DNA of 64,000 bases from Acanthornis magna (GCA_036785705.1 JAWUZG010000016.1:1736001-1800000), one strand, 5' to 3'; positions 28,486 to 41,509 are shown, numbered from the stretch's first letter. Translations and numbers: made by a program. The notes: generated by a model not told the origin, from the letters alone.

Positions 28486-30102
28486 TATGTGTCTTCACAT
28501 CCCAGTTCTTCCCCATTTGGTCTAAAGCTCCCAAAACTTTTCAAAACCAGAACTATTCCAACATAAGGAGTGCCTGAAACTATCTTAAGGATATCTTGGT
28601 TTCTGTTTATCCCTTAACCAGATACTCATCTGTCAGAATCCCTACAAAGACCTTTGCAGTATCAAATGATGCTGTATAAGGGAAGGACTCCAAGTGCCTC
28701 AGCTAACAAATTTGGCTGAAATGGATTAACCTGGATAGAATGTGAAAGAAGCAATCTTGGCTTTAAGCACACAAGCACTACTCTAGCCTTTGTAGACTTG
28801 AACTCGTAGTGCAGAGAATGAATTTAACCAGCAAAGAAAATTGCAAGACATGGACAAAAGTGAATGGATTTTGCAGCCTCTTTTAAACCACGATACAGAT
28901 ATGCAGGTTTTGTTTGCAACACCCTAACTAAATGCCAGGGTTTAAATTTATGATCCATGAGCAAAAGTATATGCAAGAAGGACCTCATGAACTCTTACAG
29001 TCAGGGCAACATTTATGAAGCAATGCTCAGACTAGAGCTTCCTCAGAAAGGACTTTAGTAGAGCAGGATTTGAAATGCTACTTTCAAATCTGTAAGGCTT
29101 GATTCAGGTAGACCTGAACTTGGAGTGTGGAGCAGGGGGAGAAAGACCCTTAAATTAATCACATATCTCCACAACACAGGGTACACAGTAAATACATCAT
29201 CTTTGCTGTAAAGTTACATCACTTCAGGTGTTTGCAGATGAACAAGGCTGAATTAGCCTACTTATTTTACCAATATCAAAACTTAACTCTATTTTAAATT
29301 TAAGCTCACTTCTTCCAGACACACCTAGCAACCTTAAATCACTTTAATGGAGACAGCAAAAATCCCTGCAGGAGAAGAATTTTAAGTATAAAGCTGCTTC
29401 TATTCTCAGAACACCAACATTAATCCAATCTTGGCAGCTCTGGGTCAGAGATCAGAACTGGGCCTTGAAAGATTATTAAACAAGTATTAAAGTAGAATGA
29501 GGACTATATTGCATGCCCTTGCTGGGAAGTCTCACACCTTCTGTCTCTCAAATGCTGTTTCTTTGCAGCAAGTGGCTGCACACCAGAAGACAGGAAATGG
29601 TAAATTTAGTCAGAGCTGACTTTCAAAACACATCATCATTTATTCAGAGTGAAAATACCTTCTTACCTCCTGCTCTTGTAGACTGCTGAGATGAGGAGAA
29701 TAAAATTATCTCCTCTTCAGAAAGGATGGTAACATCAGACTGAGGGTGGGAGGGGTCTTCCCACATATTAAAAATTCCTGTTCATTGCTACACTCCAGTC
29801 AAAAAAAGAATTACAAAATTGTATCTTGATAGAGACTGAAACCAAATAAGCAAGACAGATTAGTTGTTACCCATGCAACCCCACTACTTGACAGTAACAC
29901 CTTTGGTACAGTCCTGTCTAGTCCACCTTTCTCACTTTGTCTCTCCAAATTCTCCTTCTCTTTCACAACAGCTTCTTTACCTTTCTGCCACTGCATAAGC
30001 AGAAGAAAGACAACAACTCATTGCTTGCCCTGGCCCTGTGTTTTTCAGAAAAGCCCCTCTGAGCCTCTCAGCTCAGAAGGAACCCCCTGCCTAAAACAGC
30101 CC

Positions 30103-30186
30103 CTAGAATCTTAGAATATGTTGGTTGGAAGTGACCCATCGGTGTCATTAGTTCCAGCTCCAGCCCAGTGCCCAAGCAGCCTCTGG
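30103..30186 (-). mobile_element. CR1 LINE 3' end fragment (first copy)
   Basis: The plus strand reads CTAGAATCTTAGAATATG followed by TTGGTTGGAAGTGACCCATC. This is the reverse complement of a CR1 3' terminus (terminal ATTCTA repeats, then the TTCCAACC block). The element therefore lies on the minus strand. It is diverged, short and 5'-truncated, as most CR1 copies are. The inner boundary is approximate because similarity fades near 30186. Confidence 0.65.
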
Positions 30187-30224
30187 TAACGATGCTACAG
30201 ACATTTCATCTAACAAATTTCTCT

Positions 30225-30393
30225 AGATCATAGAGTCACTTAGATTGGAAAAGACCTTTAAGATCATTCAGTCCAACCATTAACCCAGCACTGCCAGGCC
30301 ATGTCCTTAAGCACGCCATCCACACCATCAACAAACTGACTGAGGATGCCCTTGATCCCCTCATCCTGAGCATTAATAAGACATTAAACATTG
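30225..30393 (-). mobile_element. CR1 LINE 3' end fragment (second copy)
   Basis: A second CR1 terminus begins at AGATCATAGAGTCACTTAGA and continues through AAGACCTTTAAGATCATTCA and the GTCCAACC block. It extends through the GGCCATGTCCTTAAGCAC segment and the TTGATCCCCTCATCCTGAGC-to-ACATTAAACA segment of avian CR1, apparently with internal deletions. It has the same orientation as the fragment about 40 bp to its left, so either two insertions lie in tandem or one copy landed in another. CR1 elements move by target-primed reverse transcription; this remnant encodes nothing. Confidence 0.85.
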
Positions 30394-32328
30394 GATTAAT
30401 TAATTAATAAACACAGATCATTACTTACTAATAGAGCAGACACTTGAGAGTAAAAACGCCTTCCAGCATGACAATGTAGCAACTTCCAAAAACACCGCCA
30501 ATAGACTAGCAAACTGCATGAAAGCACCATGACTATGACCAAGAACATCTCAGGACTTATTTCGAAGTGATGAAATGTATCTCAGGCTGTGGCAGCACCT
30601 GCGAGACCAAGGTATCTCATTCTACCACTGCAGTGACAGCAATGTGTGTCGTGGCTACATGAAAGAAAAGAACAAGTTAAAAATAGTGTTCAAGTAGCAT
30701 CATTTAGTGAAAATATTTTGGTGCAATTTCTGGGAGTTTGGAAACATTCTGGATACAGGCCACAAATGTTATTGGGCTGTCTTTGTAAGAGAGGAGGGGA
30801 AAGGATGAGAACACGTGTAACAAATGTTCATGACATATTAAGCCAAGATGATTATCTGTGCTTACTTTTTGGAGGATGTTGGTTTATTTACCTGATAAAA
30901 GGCTCACATGGACTAGATCTTAGTTCAGATCAGCACTGCACATGCGAACACTCTGCAAAATATTAACTAAGTGAAACAAAGTGAGTAGGAAGTTTTCATG
31001 TGTTTCTGACTTTGTATAATGCCAGATTTTTCTAAGTTTACTCTCACTGGCTTACTCTTGCCATTTCCCTCGATTATTTTCCACTACAGCCTTACAAACC
31101 AATAGGTATTATTTTATTGATGCATTCAATACTATGTTTTCCTCTCTTATGTTACCACCATTGGGAGGAGAGCTATTCTCTCTACCTTTAATAAAGTTCT
31201 TGTGCCATGGGCACTTGCAGAATTGAAATGCAGAGGGCTTTTTGCCCTTGGCACATTAAGCTCTTCCCTAATACAGTAGGCAAATAATAATTAAGATAAA
31301 CACTTAGGTATATGAATAACTTTCACTATACATTAGACTTCACTCAAGGGTTAATAATCTGCCCAAGGTTGAGGTCTGTGTGAAATGTCAGGATTTATCT
31401 GAAGCTGTAAGGGGGGGTCTGTCCTAGCTTTCAACACCAGCAAATAAAACACCTTATTTTAACAAGATCACAAAGCAGAGTAATGCAGTGTTATTGCTAC
31501 CACAGTCTTCTGCCTGAATGTGTATAACAAAATTAATCATTTCGTCCACATCAACTTTCCCCAGGAATGTGACAATATCCAATTGTAAAAATATCAGTGA
31601 ATTCCTACCTGAGGCAAGTTGAGCAGAATTCCGATTTGTTAGTGTTACAGTGATAAGCACCCTTTTCTCAGAAGCACATTTTCATCCTTTAAATAGCATT
31701 TCTGCATTTGATTCAAAACCTTTTGGGCAGGTCCAGGCAGTATTACACGGGAAGCTGTGGGATGTGGTGTATCTTCCAGCAGCCAGAGCAAGGAACGAGG
31801 AGCCAAGGCATACAGACCTCACTAACTCGTGTGCCTCTGCTCTTCCTCAGTTTACCCTCAAGAGCACTCTTCTAATGATAGCTTTCTTTAATATTTGCAA
31901 AACATACTGAATGCATGTACTGTGCACGTAAATACATACACAAATGATTTCACAGCAGGGTGCTCAGCTCTCAAAAGTGCTTTGGCATGGCATGTGAACA
32001 TGGAAAAAAGGCTTAACTGAAAACTTCTCCTCAGACTAAATACTTCAGTTCAAATTAGCAATTTGCATTGGAATACTTCACACCCACTTCAGGCTGAGTT
32101 GTATTTCAAACTAACATAAGTTTTTGCACTATGACGAGAATAGGAGGAAGTACGCACATCAGCACTTTCTTCTCCCTTTATGCACACTGCAGGCTTTGAA
32201 GTAGCAACAAACAAGAACAGGTGTATTTTGTAAACAAATTTCCACACCAACTTTCAAGATTACCATGTAAAGTGATTAAAAGATTCATCTTTGTTATTGT
32301 AAAGAGTAACATAAATAAACAATTATTC

Positions 32329-32343
32329 TTTTTTTTTTTTTTT
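32329..32343 (+). repeat. Poly-T tract (T15)
   Basis: Fifteen consecutive T after AATTATTC in AT-rich intergenic sequence. No associated retroposon is recognised. Confidence 0.85.
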
Positions 32344-34054
32344 GCAAAGATATTAGGTTGATCAATTAGGCCTATTGCAGAAAGACTTGAATTAGTCTGA
32401 TTAGTCTCAGCTACTTAAATTCAGAAGCAGATGCCTCACTTTGCAAGAATCATGATTAAAGGCTGCATTCACAAAAAAATTGGATTACGCACACTTAAGA
32501 CAATACCTGCCATTTTTGAGCTCTCCCCCTCACAGCAGATGGCCCATACAATTACTGACTTCAAAAAATTCTCACTAGAACTCCTCCAAAGCTCCCCTCA
32601 CTTTTTGAGACAAAGGTATGTGCAAGACAAGACTATTTTCAAATGTTCTCCTCATATCCGGACTTATCCCGCCAGTCAAGAAAATCATTCAAGCCATTCA
32701 CACAGGGCTGTAAGTCAAAATACAGTGCCTGCACATTCCCAGAAGAGTCACCCATATGGCTACTAGCAGCAAGGGAGAGGCAGAATAATAACATAAGAGC
32801 CTTGGCAGCGAATAAAATCCACATCTCACCCTCACAGCACTCCAGCCAGCAGAAGCAAGTGAGAAAGCCAGGACTTGGAGATACAAAATGGCTCATTATC
32901 TACCCCAGAAGGCACAGCACTGCCAAGCTGCTCTTTATCAAGTCCTTAACAGGTGTAAAATTAGCACTTGTTATTAAAGACAATGGAGTTACATGTATTG
33001 CCAGCAGCTGAAGAAATGTGCTAGAATTGTTTTCACCTCCAGTTAATTCCGTACCATTCAATAATGTGCACAAAGCCCGTAAATTAGAGAAGTGCCTCCT
33101 GGAGCAAGGCAGGGAGCTAAACCAGTGTGTGAGCATCCTTTCTAAAACACAGGTGCTTTCCTCAATGAAGGACTGAGGACCAAATCCTCTCTTCACCAAC
33201 ACTGGTGTAAGTTCAAACAAACTGAGGGTACTCTCAGGTAAACCTGTGCCAGTGTAACCTGTAACCAAAATCTGGAGCTGTCAGAAATCCTCGTAGGCAA
33301 ATGCCAGGACAGAGCTATTTCCAGTTTTTCTAACTCCACTGAGCACAGACTGACTGGCTGCACCGATATTCTCTCTTCTTAGCTACTTACAATTCATTCC
33401 TGGGAATAATGCAGAGAAAGGTGGTATTTACTGAGAGAAGCAAAACCCTATTTCAGATGTATCTCATTATGTGCAGATCTCATTATAGGCAGATGACATC
33501 AGGTTTAGGACAAGAAGTCACTGAATCACTCAGGACTGTGTAGTTTCATTGTGTATTTTTCTGTTCTAGTACCATGCTCAGCTCTGAAAGCAAATTATTT
33601 AGATAGATACTGCATACAGGAATGCATCCAACTGCTGAGCCATTTTATTCAATAGCACTGTACAGCCCCATTCTCCCCCTTTCCCCAGTAACTGGGAGAA
33701 GGGTTGGCCAACATCAAACAAATCTGACCAAGGACAGAAATCTCAGTGATAATTACATTCCCATGGGGTTTCATGAAAACCGGCAATGAGATAGAGGAGG
33801 AAATTAACTCCTCCACCAAGGGGAGGGCAGACACAAGTCAGGCATCTCGCTGTCCCTGTGGCAGCAATTGGCCAGGCAGCCAGCACACAATTTGCTCTGC
33901 ACTAGCCGAGGCTCACGCTGCCTTTTGTCTGCTGGGACTGTCTCTGGGAGCTTGTCAGGAGATCAGCTTCAGTGGGAGGGGGTTGTAAGTCCATAAGAAA
34001 CTGTACTTCTTTGCTCCTTCTACCATATACCATGCACAGCCCGAAGTGCGAACC

Positions 34055-34249
34055 ATGGGACAAAGCTCCCTTGCTTTAATGTTAATATTGAGTCTATTAC
34101 TGGTGCATGTGGGAATGGTGCTGGTGCAATGGAGAACAATTAACTCAGAGTTACTAATAGCCGCAGGTTCTCTTCTGCTGTTGTGTTCTGCAGTTTCCCT
34201 ACTGTCATTTTATGATGCAGTCAGAACATGTCTGAAACACCCAATATAA
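34055..34249 (+). CDS. Candidate 64-aa two-helix membrane microprotein
   Basis: I do not recognise this protein. The ATG lies in a strong Kozak context (CGAACCATGG). The frame encodes 64 residues: a short N-terminus, a hydrophobic helix at about residues 6-24, a polar link around QWRTINSE (25-32), a second hydrophobic helix at about 33-52 and a basic tail (R57, K61, H62) before TAA. This hairpin layout is typical of small membrane proteins of the ER, plasma membrane or mitochondria. Translation could begin at this ATG, 15 nt after a plausible splice acceptor. The candidate is convergent with KIF26A, whose poly(A) site lies about 7 kb to the right. It does not match what I recall of TMEM179 or C14orf180, which lie beyond KIF26A in human. 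A chance hydrophobic frame in T-rich DNA remains possible. Confidence 0.35.
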   Translation: MGQSSLALMLILSLLLVHVGMVLVQWRTINSELLIAAGSLLLLCSAVSLLSFYDAVRTCLKHPI

Positions 34250-34405
34250 AAAGCAAACTGTGTTTCTATTCAAAGGCTGCTGGACAAGTTCAGGTTTGGA
34301 CAAAATGGGGGGGGAAAAAAAACCTGTTTGCTAAGGTATGAAACATCTTACCACCATCCTTGGTTCACCGTGCATCTTAGAGGAGGCACAAATCAACAAA
34401 AAGCA

Positions 34406-34411
34406 AATAAA
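34406..34411 (+). terminator. Candidate poly(A) signal AATAAA for the small plus-strand exon
   Basis: The canonical hexamer lies about 157 bp after the stop of the 64-codon frame. GT-rich sequence follows about 30-55 bp later, the usual spacing for a cleavage and polyadenylation site. The hexamer is common by chance in AT-rich DNA, so confidence depends on the linked exon. Confidence 0.35.
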
Positions 34412-34430
34412 AAGAGCAGTTTCTTTTTAC

Positions 34431-37400
34431 ACAGAGCAAATCTTGTTGGATTGATAGGTGTGGTGAGTCACCAGCACATTGCCAGGGCTGTCAAGTTGTC
34501 ACTTTAGCTGGCTGCAGTACAAAGCTGAGTCCTTCCACATGGTCACCGCTCCCCTCTCTGCGTGCAAATAAAGACTGCAGCCTTTTCACTCCTTTTTCCA
34601 AATGCACAGGGAAATCTGTTATTTCTTCATCAGTCTCACATCCCCCTGGGCAATGGGAGTGATCATCATCTGATGCATGTAAATGCTAACAAAACTCCCA
34701 TCTTGGCATTAAAGGGTTTGAAACCCATGAAATGGAAACTGCAGTGCAATAATGACAAAGACTGGCAGGTTTCAGGTGACCTACAGTGTCCTGCCATGCT
34801 GGCACTGACATCTGTTACATTGCTAAACTAGACTTGAGACTTCTCAAAGACTGGGAACTAGCAGGAGAACTTGAGTTATGGTCTTGTTGCTACAGATTCT
34901 TCTGTCACCCAGTGGAACTGCTCAGTCATGCAGTGACCCTCTCCCCAGCCTACATGGGTGCACTTCAGAAAGGAAAATCAGGAGCAGGATCCTTAGAAGA
35001 GTCCGTGCCAGTGCGCTGCCGGCTGGCAAAACTCATCACTCATTCACTCTGATCAGATGATAGCACAACAAAGGCAAGGCTGATGCAACACCTCTGTAAA
35101 CACAGAGCCACGCTGGCTCTGCTGAAGTATTGCCACATTTTAAACCTCCACACAAACAGCAGAACTACTGCCTGTGCAGGGTGTTGCTGAGGTTAGGCTA
35201 CAGCTAAACCACCCCCTGCAGGCTATCGGGGGCTCTGTGTACACAGCAGCTCGGTGGCAGACACTTGAAATGCATGCAACAACTTGCACGGGTCCTCGAG
35301 TGTCACCAGCAGCCCAGCGCCTCAGTTCCCATCAGCTGGAGAAACATCAACCACCTGCATCCACACGAGGGGCAGAGAGAGGCTTTGGCCAGGCAGGGGA
35401 GGGCAGGGCACCAGCATTTCCAGAGGTTCCCAGTTGGTTCACACAGGATGCTGTCAGACTGCTGTGCTCGTTTCCAGCCTGATTATTAACACTGCTAATG
35501 GGGAGAGGCTTTGGAGGACAAGGATGGTACAGCTGTGTTCCCAGTGCATGCAGAGCTGAGATTCCTGGCCATATTCCCAACATATACAGACCTGTCTACT
35601 ACATTAATGGATTTTATAACATCAGTGATTCAAACAGCACATCCATACCGTGGAGGGGTAAATTTTACAAAACCTTTCAATCCTGTATTTACAATTTATG
35701 CACCTGAAAAGGGATTTTTAGTTGCTATGGTAAACCAGTCAGTGTGTTGTCAGTATATCAGAAGACCTTCCTTACAGATGGCTTTCCTAGTTCTGATTTT
35801 AAAGGAAAAATAAGTGAGATGTGTTATTGAAGCTTAATGCTTTGATGGTATTTCAGAGCTTGGTTTGTGTTGGGTCACCTATCAAGGAAAACCCCATCAA
35901 GTAACTTCAATACCATTGCACAACACCTAATGGTAAACTGCATTTACAACTGGATTATTAGTAAAGAAGAGCAGGAAGAAAAGGGAGAGATACTTTAGAT
36001 ACCAAGGAGCAAATCAGAGACCAAGTGAGGCATCCAAAGAGGCAACAGCAAGAATAATAGACAATGCCCTACCAAACACTTAACAACTGGGAGAAGGAGA
36101 AAAAAAGGGAAACCTTGTGTTTGCAAAAGTGGTTTGGAAAATTTCTACATCAAAGCTATACATAGGGGGTTTGCAAATGATTTGGCTGGTAGGAGGCTGA
36201 GCAGAAATGTGACCAAGGATATAAACAGGGGAGCAACATAGAGCTGCCCTCAATCTTTTCCACTCCTTTGTGCTTGCCCAGACCCACAACTTTGCAAAGA
36301 AGTGCACAGTCTGTGTTTTGGCATTTTCTTCCATTATGGATGTATTTGTATACATTATTACATTTTCCTCCTTCTGTTTCTCTCCCCAAAAGCTGAATCA
36401 AAGCTCTCCCTCATTTCCTCTTGCGTAAGTAAATAACATTATCTTCATTTTGAACAGTTTGAAAATAGCATCCCATTGGAGCCTGTCTGCAGTGTTTCAG
36501 CTGCCACAGCTGAGTGTTTTGCTCTGTATTCAGCAAGGGCATTGTGGGAGACATATTTTTAAGAACTTCTATGTGCTCAATTTGAAGGCAAACACAGTAG
36601 TCCACTTTGTCCTTCCCTCTCGTACCCTGTCTATTTAGGCTAAAAAATTGTGTTTGTACAGCACTTAGCCCCATGAGACTGAAGCCTTTAGGTACAAATG
36701 TAACTCATTTAAATGGTAATGTACAACAAAATGAGTGGCACCCTTCAAAACAAGCAGCATTTGGAAGTGTATCTGTGCCAGGTGCTGACAAATGGAGGGT
36801 CGTGGTTGCAGGCAAAGGGAAAGGTCTCGGTGAGACAATATTTAAAAGTCAGTTTTTCCAGTCAAAGGCCAAACTCTAAAATGCCTCCTTATTTCTCTAC
36901 TGCCTGTGCCCTGCAGCACTGTGCCTGCCTCCCAGAGAGCAGCACACAAGGACTCCAAAGGTATTTCCTATCCAAGGTCAGATCAATTAAAATGTGCTTT
37001 AAATAGAGTCACAGGAGCTGTGGCAGGAGCTCCACAGTCTGTTGAGATCCCTGATACTCTGAAGGGCAGAGTCTGAGGCAATCTGCTGACCTCGGGCAGG
37101 AGAGCCAGATAACAAAGAGGCACAGAGCTGCTTTTTCCCTGCCCTGGGACGGAAGGCTTTGCTTCTTGTGGTCATCTAATATTGCTTTAATACCAGCGAT
37201 GCCAGGAGTTAACTAGTGACCTGGTTCTTTTCCTACTGAGGTCAACAGCAGAACTCCAAAACCAAGTCTTTCAAAAGTCAGGACAAGCTCTTTTAGCTGT
37301 CCCAGGGAGCCCAAGCAGGAAAGGAGCTGCTGCCTTCCTTTGCAAGACCTGGTAGGAAGCTCCCACAGAAATGTTTACATTAAAGTAATAAATGAAGCAA

Positions 37401-40400
37401 AACCTTGGCAGAGTGAAGTTGTACTGGTTCATGCCAGGGCCTGGGCTGTCCACTTGGAAGACAAAGCAAACAAACAAAATCTGTCTCAGAGAGACCTCCT
37501 GACCACCAAGATTTGGAAGGTTCCAATCCATAGAGAATATTAATATAAAAGTGCAGAAAGTGGATTATGCTACTGAGTAAGTGTTGATGCAGTGGAGAGA
37601 TGGCAGAAATGTTGTGTCTGATGTAAGATCATCTCTTTACTCTTCATCCCCCAGCGAGATGCAGCCAAGTGACCCCTGCCCTTCTCTCATATGGGTGTCA
37701 CAGGAACATACCAAAAGCAGGAATGACCTGTCTCAAGCTGAGTGCAACAGTCAGAAGCAAAAGACATATAAACAAGGTTAAAAACAGGCTGCCGAGGAAG
37801 AGCGTCACCTGGAGTCCCCACCTGGGTTGCTCTGAAATATTCCCCTCCTTTTTCCTCCATGCTCCAGCTATCCCACCCACCCTCTGCTTGTGGGGAGGCT
37901 CTTGGGAAGAGGAAAAATGAGTGAAGCCATTGGCTTCCCTGTAAGCTGCTCTAAGGTCACCATCATGCCAAACACACCCCGTCATGCAGCAGTTCCCCTC
38001 AGGTCTGGTAATAAATCTCTGAACATTTACACTGTCAAGGGTTATGTCTTATTCTATGTATTCCACAGGCATATTTCTGCAAGTCAAATTCTGCACAAAG
38101 CCACGAGATGCTACACAAAGTAGCCTGGAATTCAGTTTCCGCCTTCTAATTTCTACTTGTGATATCATTGAACATCAACAGAACTGTTCTTTCCTTTCTC
38201 CTAAATATCACTGATAAATAAAATATTTTTAGCAGGATTTTCATCTGGTGAAAGTCAGGGTAGCTTCACTAAACCACTGCTAAAGGAATTTACGCTGTCT
38301 GAAGCCCTGGAGCAAAAAAAATCCAAGTCAATGGGATAGAAGCCAAAATTGCTGGATACAAACCAGATTTACTTGCTTGCTTAAACAGGTGCCTAAGTGC
38401 TCTAGTGAACTGGGTCCCAAATATGGCAGCATTTTTTATTTATGTCCACTTCTGCCAGCTTGGACATCTGATATTGAGGTCATCTTATAGCTAACATTTT
38501 TGTCTTAAACCCTGCCTATAGCCACACTGTTAGAACAGCTGCCTGTGGAGTTATGTTCCACACATAACTTTAAAAATAAAATGCAAGTGACTGGAAAACA
38601 TGGGTTTATAACTAGAAAGAGAATACATGGGAACCTTGAAATAGAAATAAATTAAGCATATTCTACATGCTGAGAAAAGAACAAATAATCCTATATTTCT
38701 ACTGCACTCTCTTTTAGTACTGACATTTCAATACTGCAGTTAAAGTGTCCTAGAACTGCCTGAGCTGGAGGTGGTTAGACCAGGAGCACTGTATGGGAAA
38801 AAGTTTTGCACATATGTTAAATTTTTGTCTGCAGAGCGTATCATTCCTCTATAGGGAATCTATGTTTGTACCAACTGCAATTCCAAACACTTGTAGCAAT
38901 GTAGCAATGTCCCCAGCTGAAATCCCATCTCCCACGAGTAGTTTTATGTAGTGAACCATTGGATGGGAAAACGCAAAAGTAAGCTTGGAGGCCATGTCCA
39001 GAACACAAGTTCCTCCTCACTTTCTCAAGTCCCTGGTCACCAGATGAGAGCCCTCATCTGAGGATGAAGATGAGAGTGCTTTCTCTCACTTGATTTCTGT
39101 TCCAGTCTATACCTCATCTCCTCCTGAAATAGGCCTGACCATGTGGGGACCTCTTCTCTTCTTGTCCCTCACACACAGGCAGGTTCACCTCTGGCCTTGT
39201 GAAACCTAGTGAGATGTGAGGTTTGAGGAAAAGGGAATTTGTGTCCCTGAAATCTAATCTTCAAGTTTTGAATGACCATTGCACTGGTTCCAAAAACCCA
39301 GCACTTGTCAATACTTTTTTTTCCTGTTGTTGGGAATTAAGTGTGATGTGAGCTGCTTGGTAAACTGGGCCATCAAGGCACCTAGAAAAGGTCGCCCCAG
39401 CAAGGAGAAGGTGAGGGATTTCATGGGAAGAACTGGAAGCAAAGGAGAAAGAATTCCGGTGTGAACTATCCCTGCTAGAAGTTATTCAGGCAGCTCTCCA
39501 AAGCCAGTGGGTTTCTAAAGTTTTATTTTATATCATCACAAGCTCAACACAATCAGGTCTTTAAGTGTGCAATTTAATGGTGATTTTAAATCATTAAATT
39601 TAAATAGACAAGGAGTGAAAAAAAGCATCCAGCTTAATTTTGAAATTACCATCTGTAACCTGATAGAATTAAGTCTTTGTAAAATAGACTCAAATAATAA
39701 ACTTAGTAAATATTTGTATAAGTTTTAGCTGGACAGAACTGCAACAGCTAAAACAGCAAGCTAAAAGATTACCTCAGGTCTTGAGACATGAAAGATAATT
39801 TACTACCCACAATCACCAATAAAGAACAGCATTTGCATAGGGAAAACTCTGTATTTCATCCATCAGTGCCTCACCTTATTTTGCATCTCAGGCTTGCTTT
39901 GTGCCACCAAGCCAGAGCATTTAATATGCATACCATTGCCATGTTGGCATGGAACCCAGGTGCCCTGAAATGTCTCATTTGCTGAATTGTGGCTAACAGT
40001 TAGAAATGAAAGTATCTAAGGAGGCAAGGCCAATCAGCAAATGCTAAACAGGGGACTATTTAAACAAATTATCAGGTTTGGCAAACTGGGATGGATGATG
40101 GAGTAGCTTAACTTTTATTTCAGAGGATGATAATACCATCAGAGTGGGGGAGAAACAATGAAGACCTCCGAGGAGAGGATGAGATGACTGGCAAATAAAT
40201 AAAAGAAACAAAACCCCTCCGGTCCATTCAAGATGGCATTAGAGGCTACCTTGAAAAAGAGAGTGTGCCCAGGGCTCAGAGGTACCACAGGACAACTCAT
40301 CCTGCCCCAGCACCTTTAAGATATGCATCTCCAGAGGACAGTGCAATGGCACCAGGGCAGAACCCAACACCAAGTGCAGAGCTCCTCAAGAGTACATTCT

Positions 40401-41509
40401 CTTTCTGCCCTCATGTTTGTGAAGGTTTTCCCTTTTGCTAGTAAATACTTGCTCCTCAGAATGCTGCTCCTTTTTTAAAAATTTTGATTGTATTTATTTA
40501 TCTGATTCCTGCTCTGAAAAAACCCACAGTGTATTGAATCACTACATGGTTTTGATTCTATCTTTGGAAGAACTGTGACTTTCTCCACACAGAAAGTAAA
40601 TTTAGCTGGAATTTACAAGTTAGTAAATATAGCTGGTATTCAAGGGTATCAGCAAGGGGATCCTCTAGAAATTCTAGATGCCATATTCCCTTGCATACAA
40701 CCCAATACAGTGCCAAATGTCAGTAAACAAACGCAGTGCACCCTTTTCCAGGGACAAATCAGAGGGATAGAGAAGGACAACCTTTGTAAACCATGCAAAG
40801 TCACAAAGCTCTCTAAGCATCAAACACTTGCTCTGACTCTCCCACTTCTCCAGCTGCAGAATGAGGAGGAAGGAATTTACCCCAACTCCCAGGCCTCTTG
40901 TGAGGGTAAGAAACCTCAGTGCATGGATGCCATGCTGCTAGGGCTACCTAAGGAGAGAAAAAGAGGGGTAAAACACATATTATCAGTCTTTTGGCCAAAT
41001 GGCTGGAAAACACTGGAGATGGGATCATTAGAAGCACAAGCTTTACATTAACCCTGCCTGGAGAGACTCCAGCCAGCAGCAGGAGCTGAGGACCAGGCAC
41101 AGCTGCTGTCCGACCAGGGAGCAAACACAGCAGAGAAATGAATGTAGCTGCTTGTCATGATGGACCTATGGGGCCCAGGGCTTGATTCCACTTCCGAGTT
41201 TTCTTGTGGCTTTAGAACCCATTTTTAATTGCTTTTTCTCATCAGGGAAAACAAGTACGTGAGCCGCAGGCCTTTGTTCTGTAAACTATAAAGTGCTGAG
41301 AGAATATAAGTATTAGCACTGCTATTTATTTCACCCTTTGGTATTTTGTCTCTCTCTCCTGTTGGTTTATGATGACTAATGTCAGAACTCTGTTCCCAGT
41401 TTTACACCTCTTGGGCAAAGAGACAACGCAATGTGACATTTAACACAGTGCACCACAAGCTATTCTCCCTCTTCTGAACATTAAAATCACACACACAGCA
41501 AAAAGCACT
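34431..41509. other. Intergenic sequence between the candidate small gene and the KIF26A poly(A) site
   Basis: The interval has no recognisable gene. A GC-richer patch at 35.2-35.6 kb is open in three plus frames and one minus frame, a sign of composition rather than coding. A frame at 40575-41051 (GTG-initiated) resembles nothing known to me. An AT-rich near-palindrome lies at 39571-39600. Confidence 0.55.
39571..39600. repeat. AT-rich 30-bp near-palindrome
   Basis: Outer arms AATTTAATG (39571-39579) and CATTAAATT (39592-39600) are exact reverse complements around a 12-bp, partly self-complementary AT core. It could be chance in AT-rich DNA or a site for AT-hook or homeodomain proteins. Confidence 0.6.

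Larger units (their letters stand above)
22001..34039. other. Intergenic sequence with a CR1 fragment
   Basis: No protein gene is recognised. The stretch holds an A18 run at 22122-22139, a GC-richer interval at 23.6-24.1 kb with overlapping frames on both strands, a purine GAGAG tract at 27316-27334 and an A/C-rich tract at 28446-28485. CR1 LINE remnants lie at 30103-30393 and a T15 run at 32329-32343. An AT-rich block at about 24.29-24.76 kb, dense in TAAT motifs, may be conserved noncoding sequence. Confidence 0.55.
34040..34430 (+). other. Candidate 3'-terminal exon of a small plus-strand gene
   Basis: A pyrimidine-rich stretch ending in CCATGCACAG (AG at 34038-34039) could be a splice acceptor. 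It is followed by 15 nt, the ATG at 34055 and a 64-codon frame ending at 34249. AATAAA occurs at 34406-34411, and a T/G-rich stretch (TTGTTGG to GGTGTGGTGAG, about 34442-34466) lies where a downstream poly(A) element is expected. Cleavage near 34430 is inferred. The upstream exon and promoter are not identified. A second AATAAA near 34568 could be an alternative site. Confidence 0.35.

Noticed and set aside
35174..35583. Three overlapping plus frames and one minus frame
   Set aside because: Simultaneous openness in several frames points to low stop-codon density, not coding.
40575..41051. 158-codon plus frame starting with GTG
   Set aside because: No ATG near the start, no splice or family evidence and no recognisable motif.
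1..41509. Exons of TMEM179 or C14orf180, neighbours beyond KIF26A in human
   Set aside because: I looked for their recognisable membrane segments among the open frames and found none. They may lie further left, or be absent.
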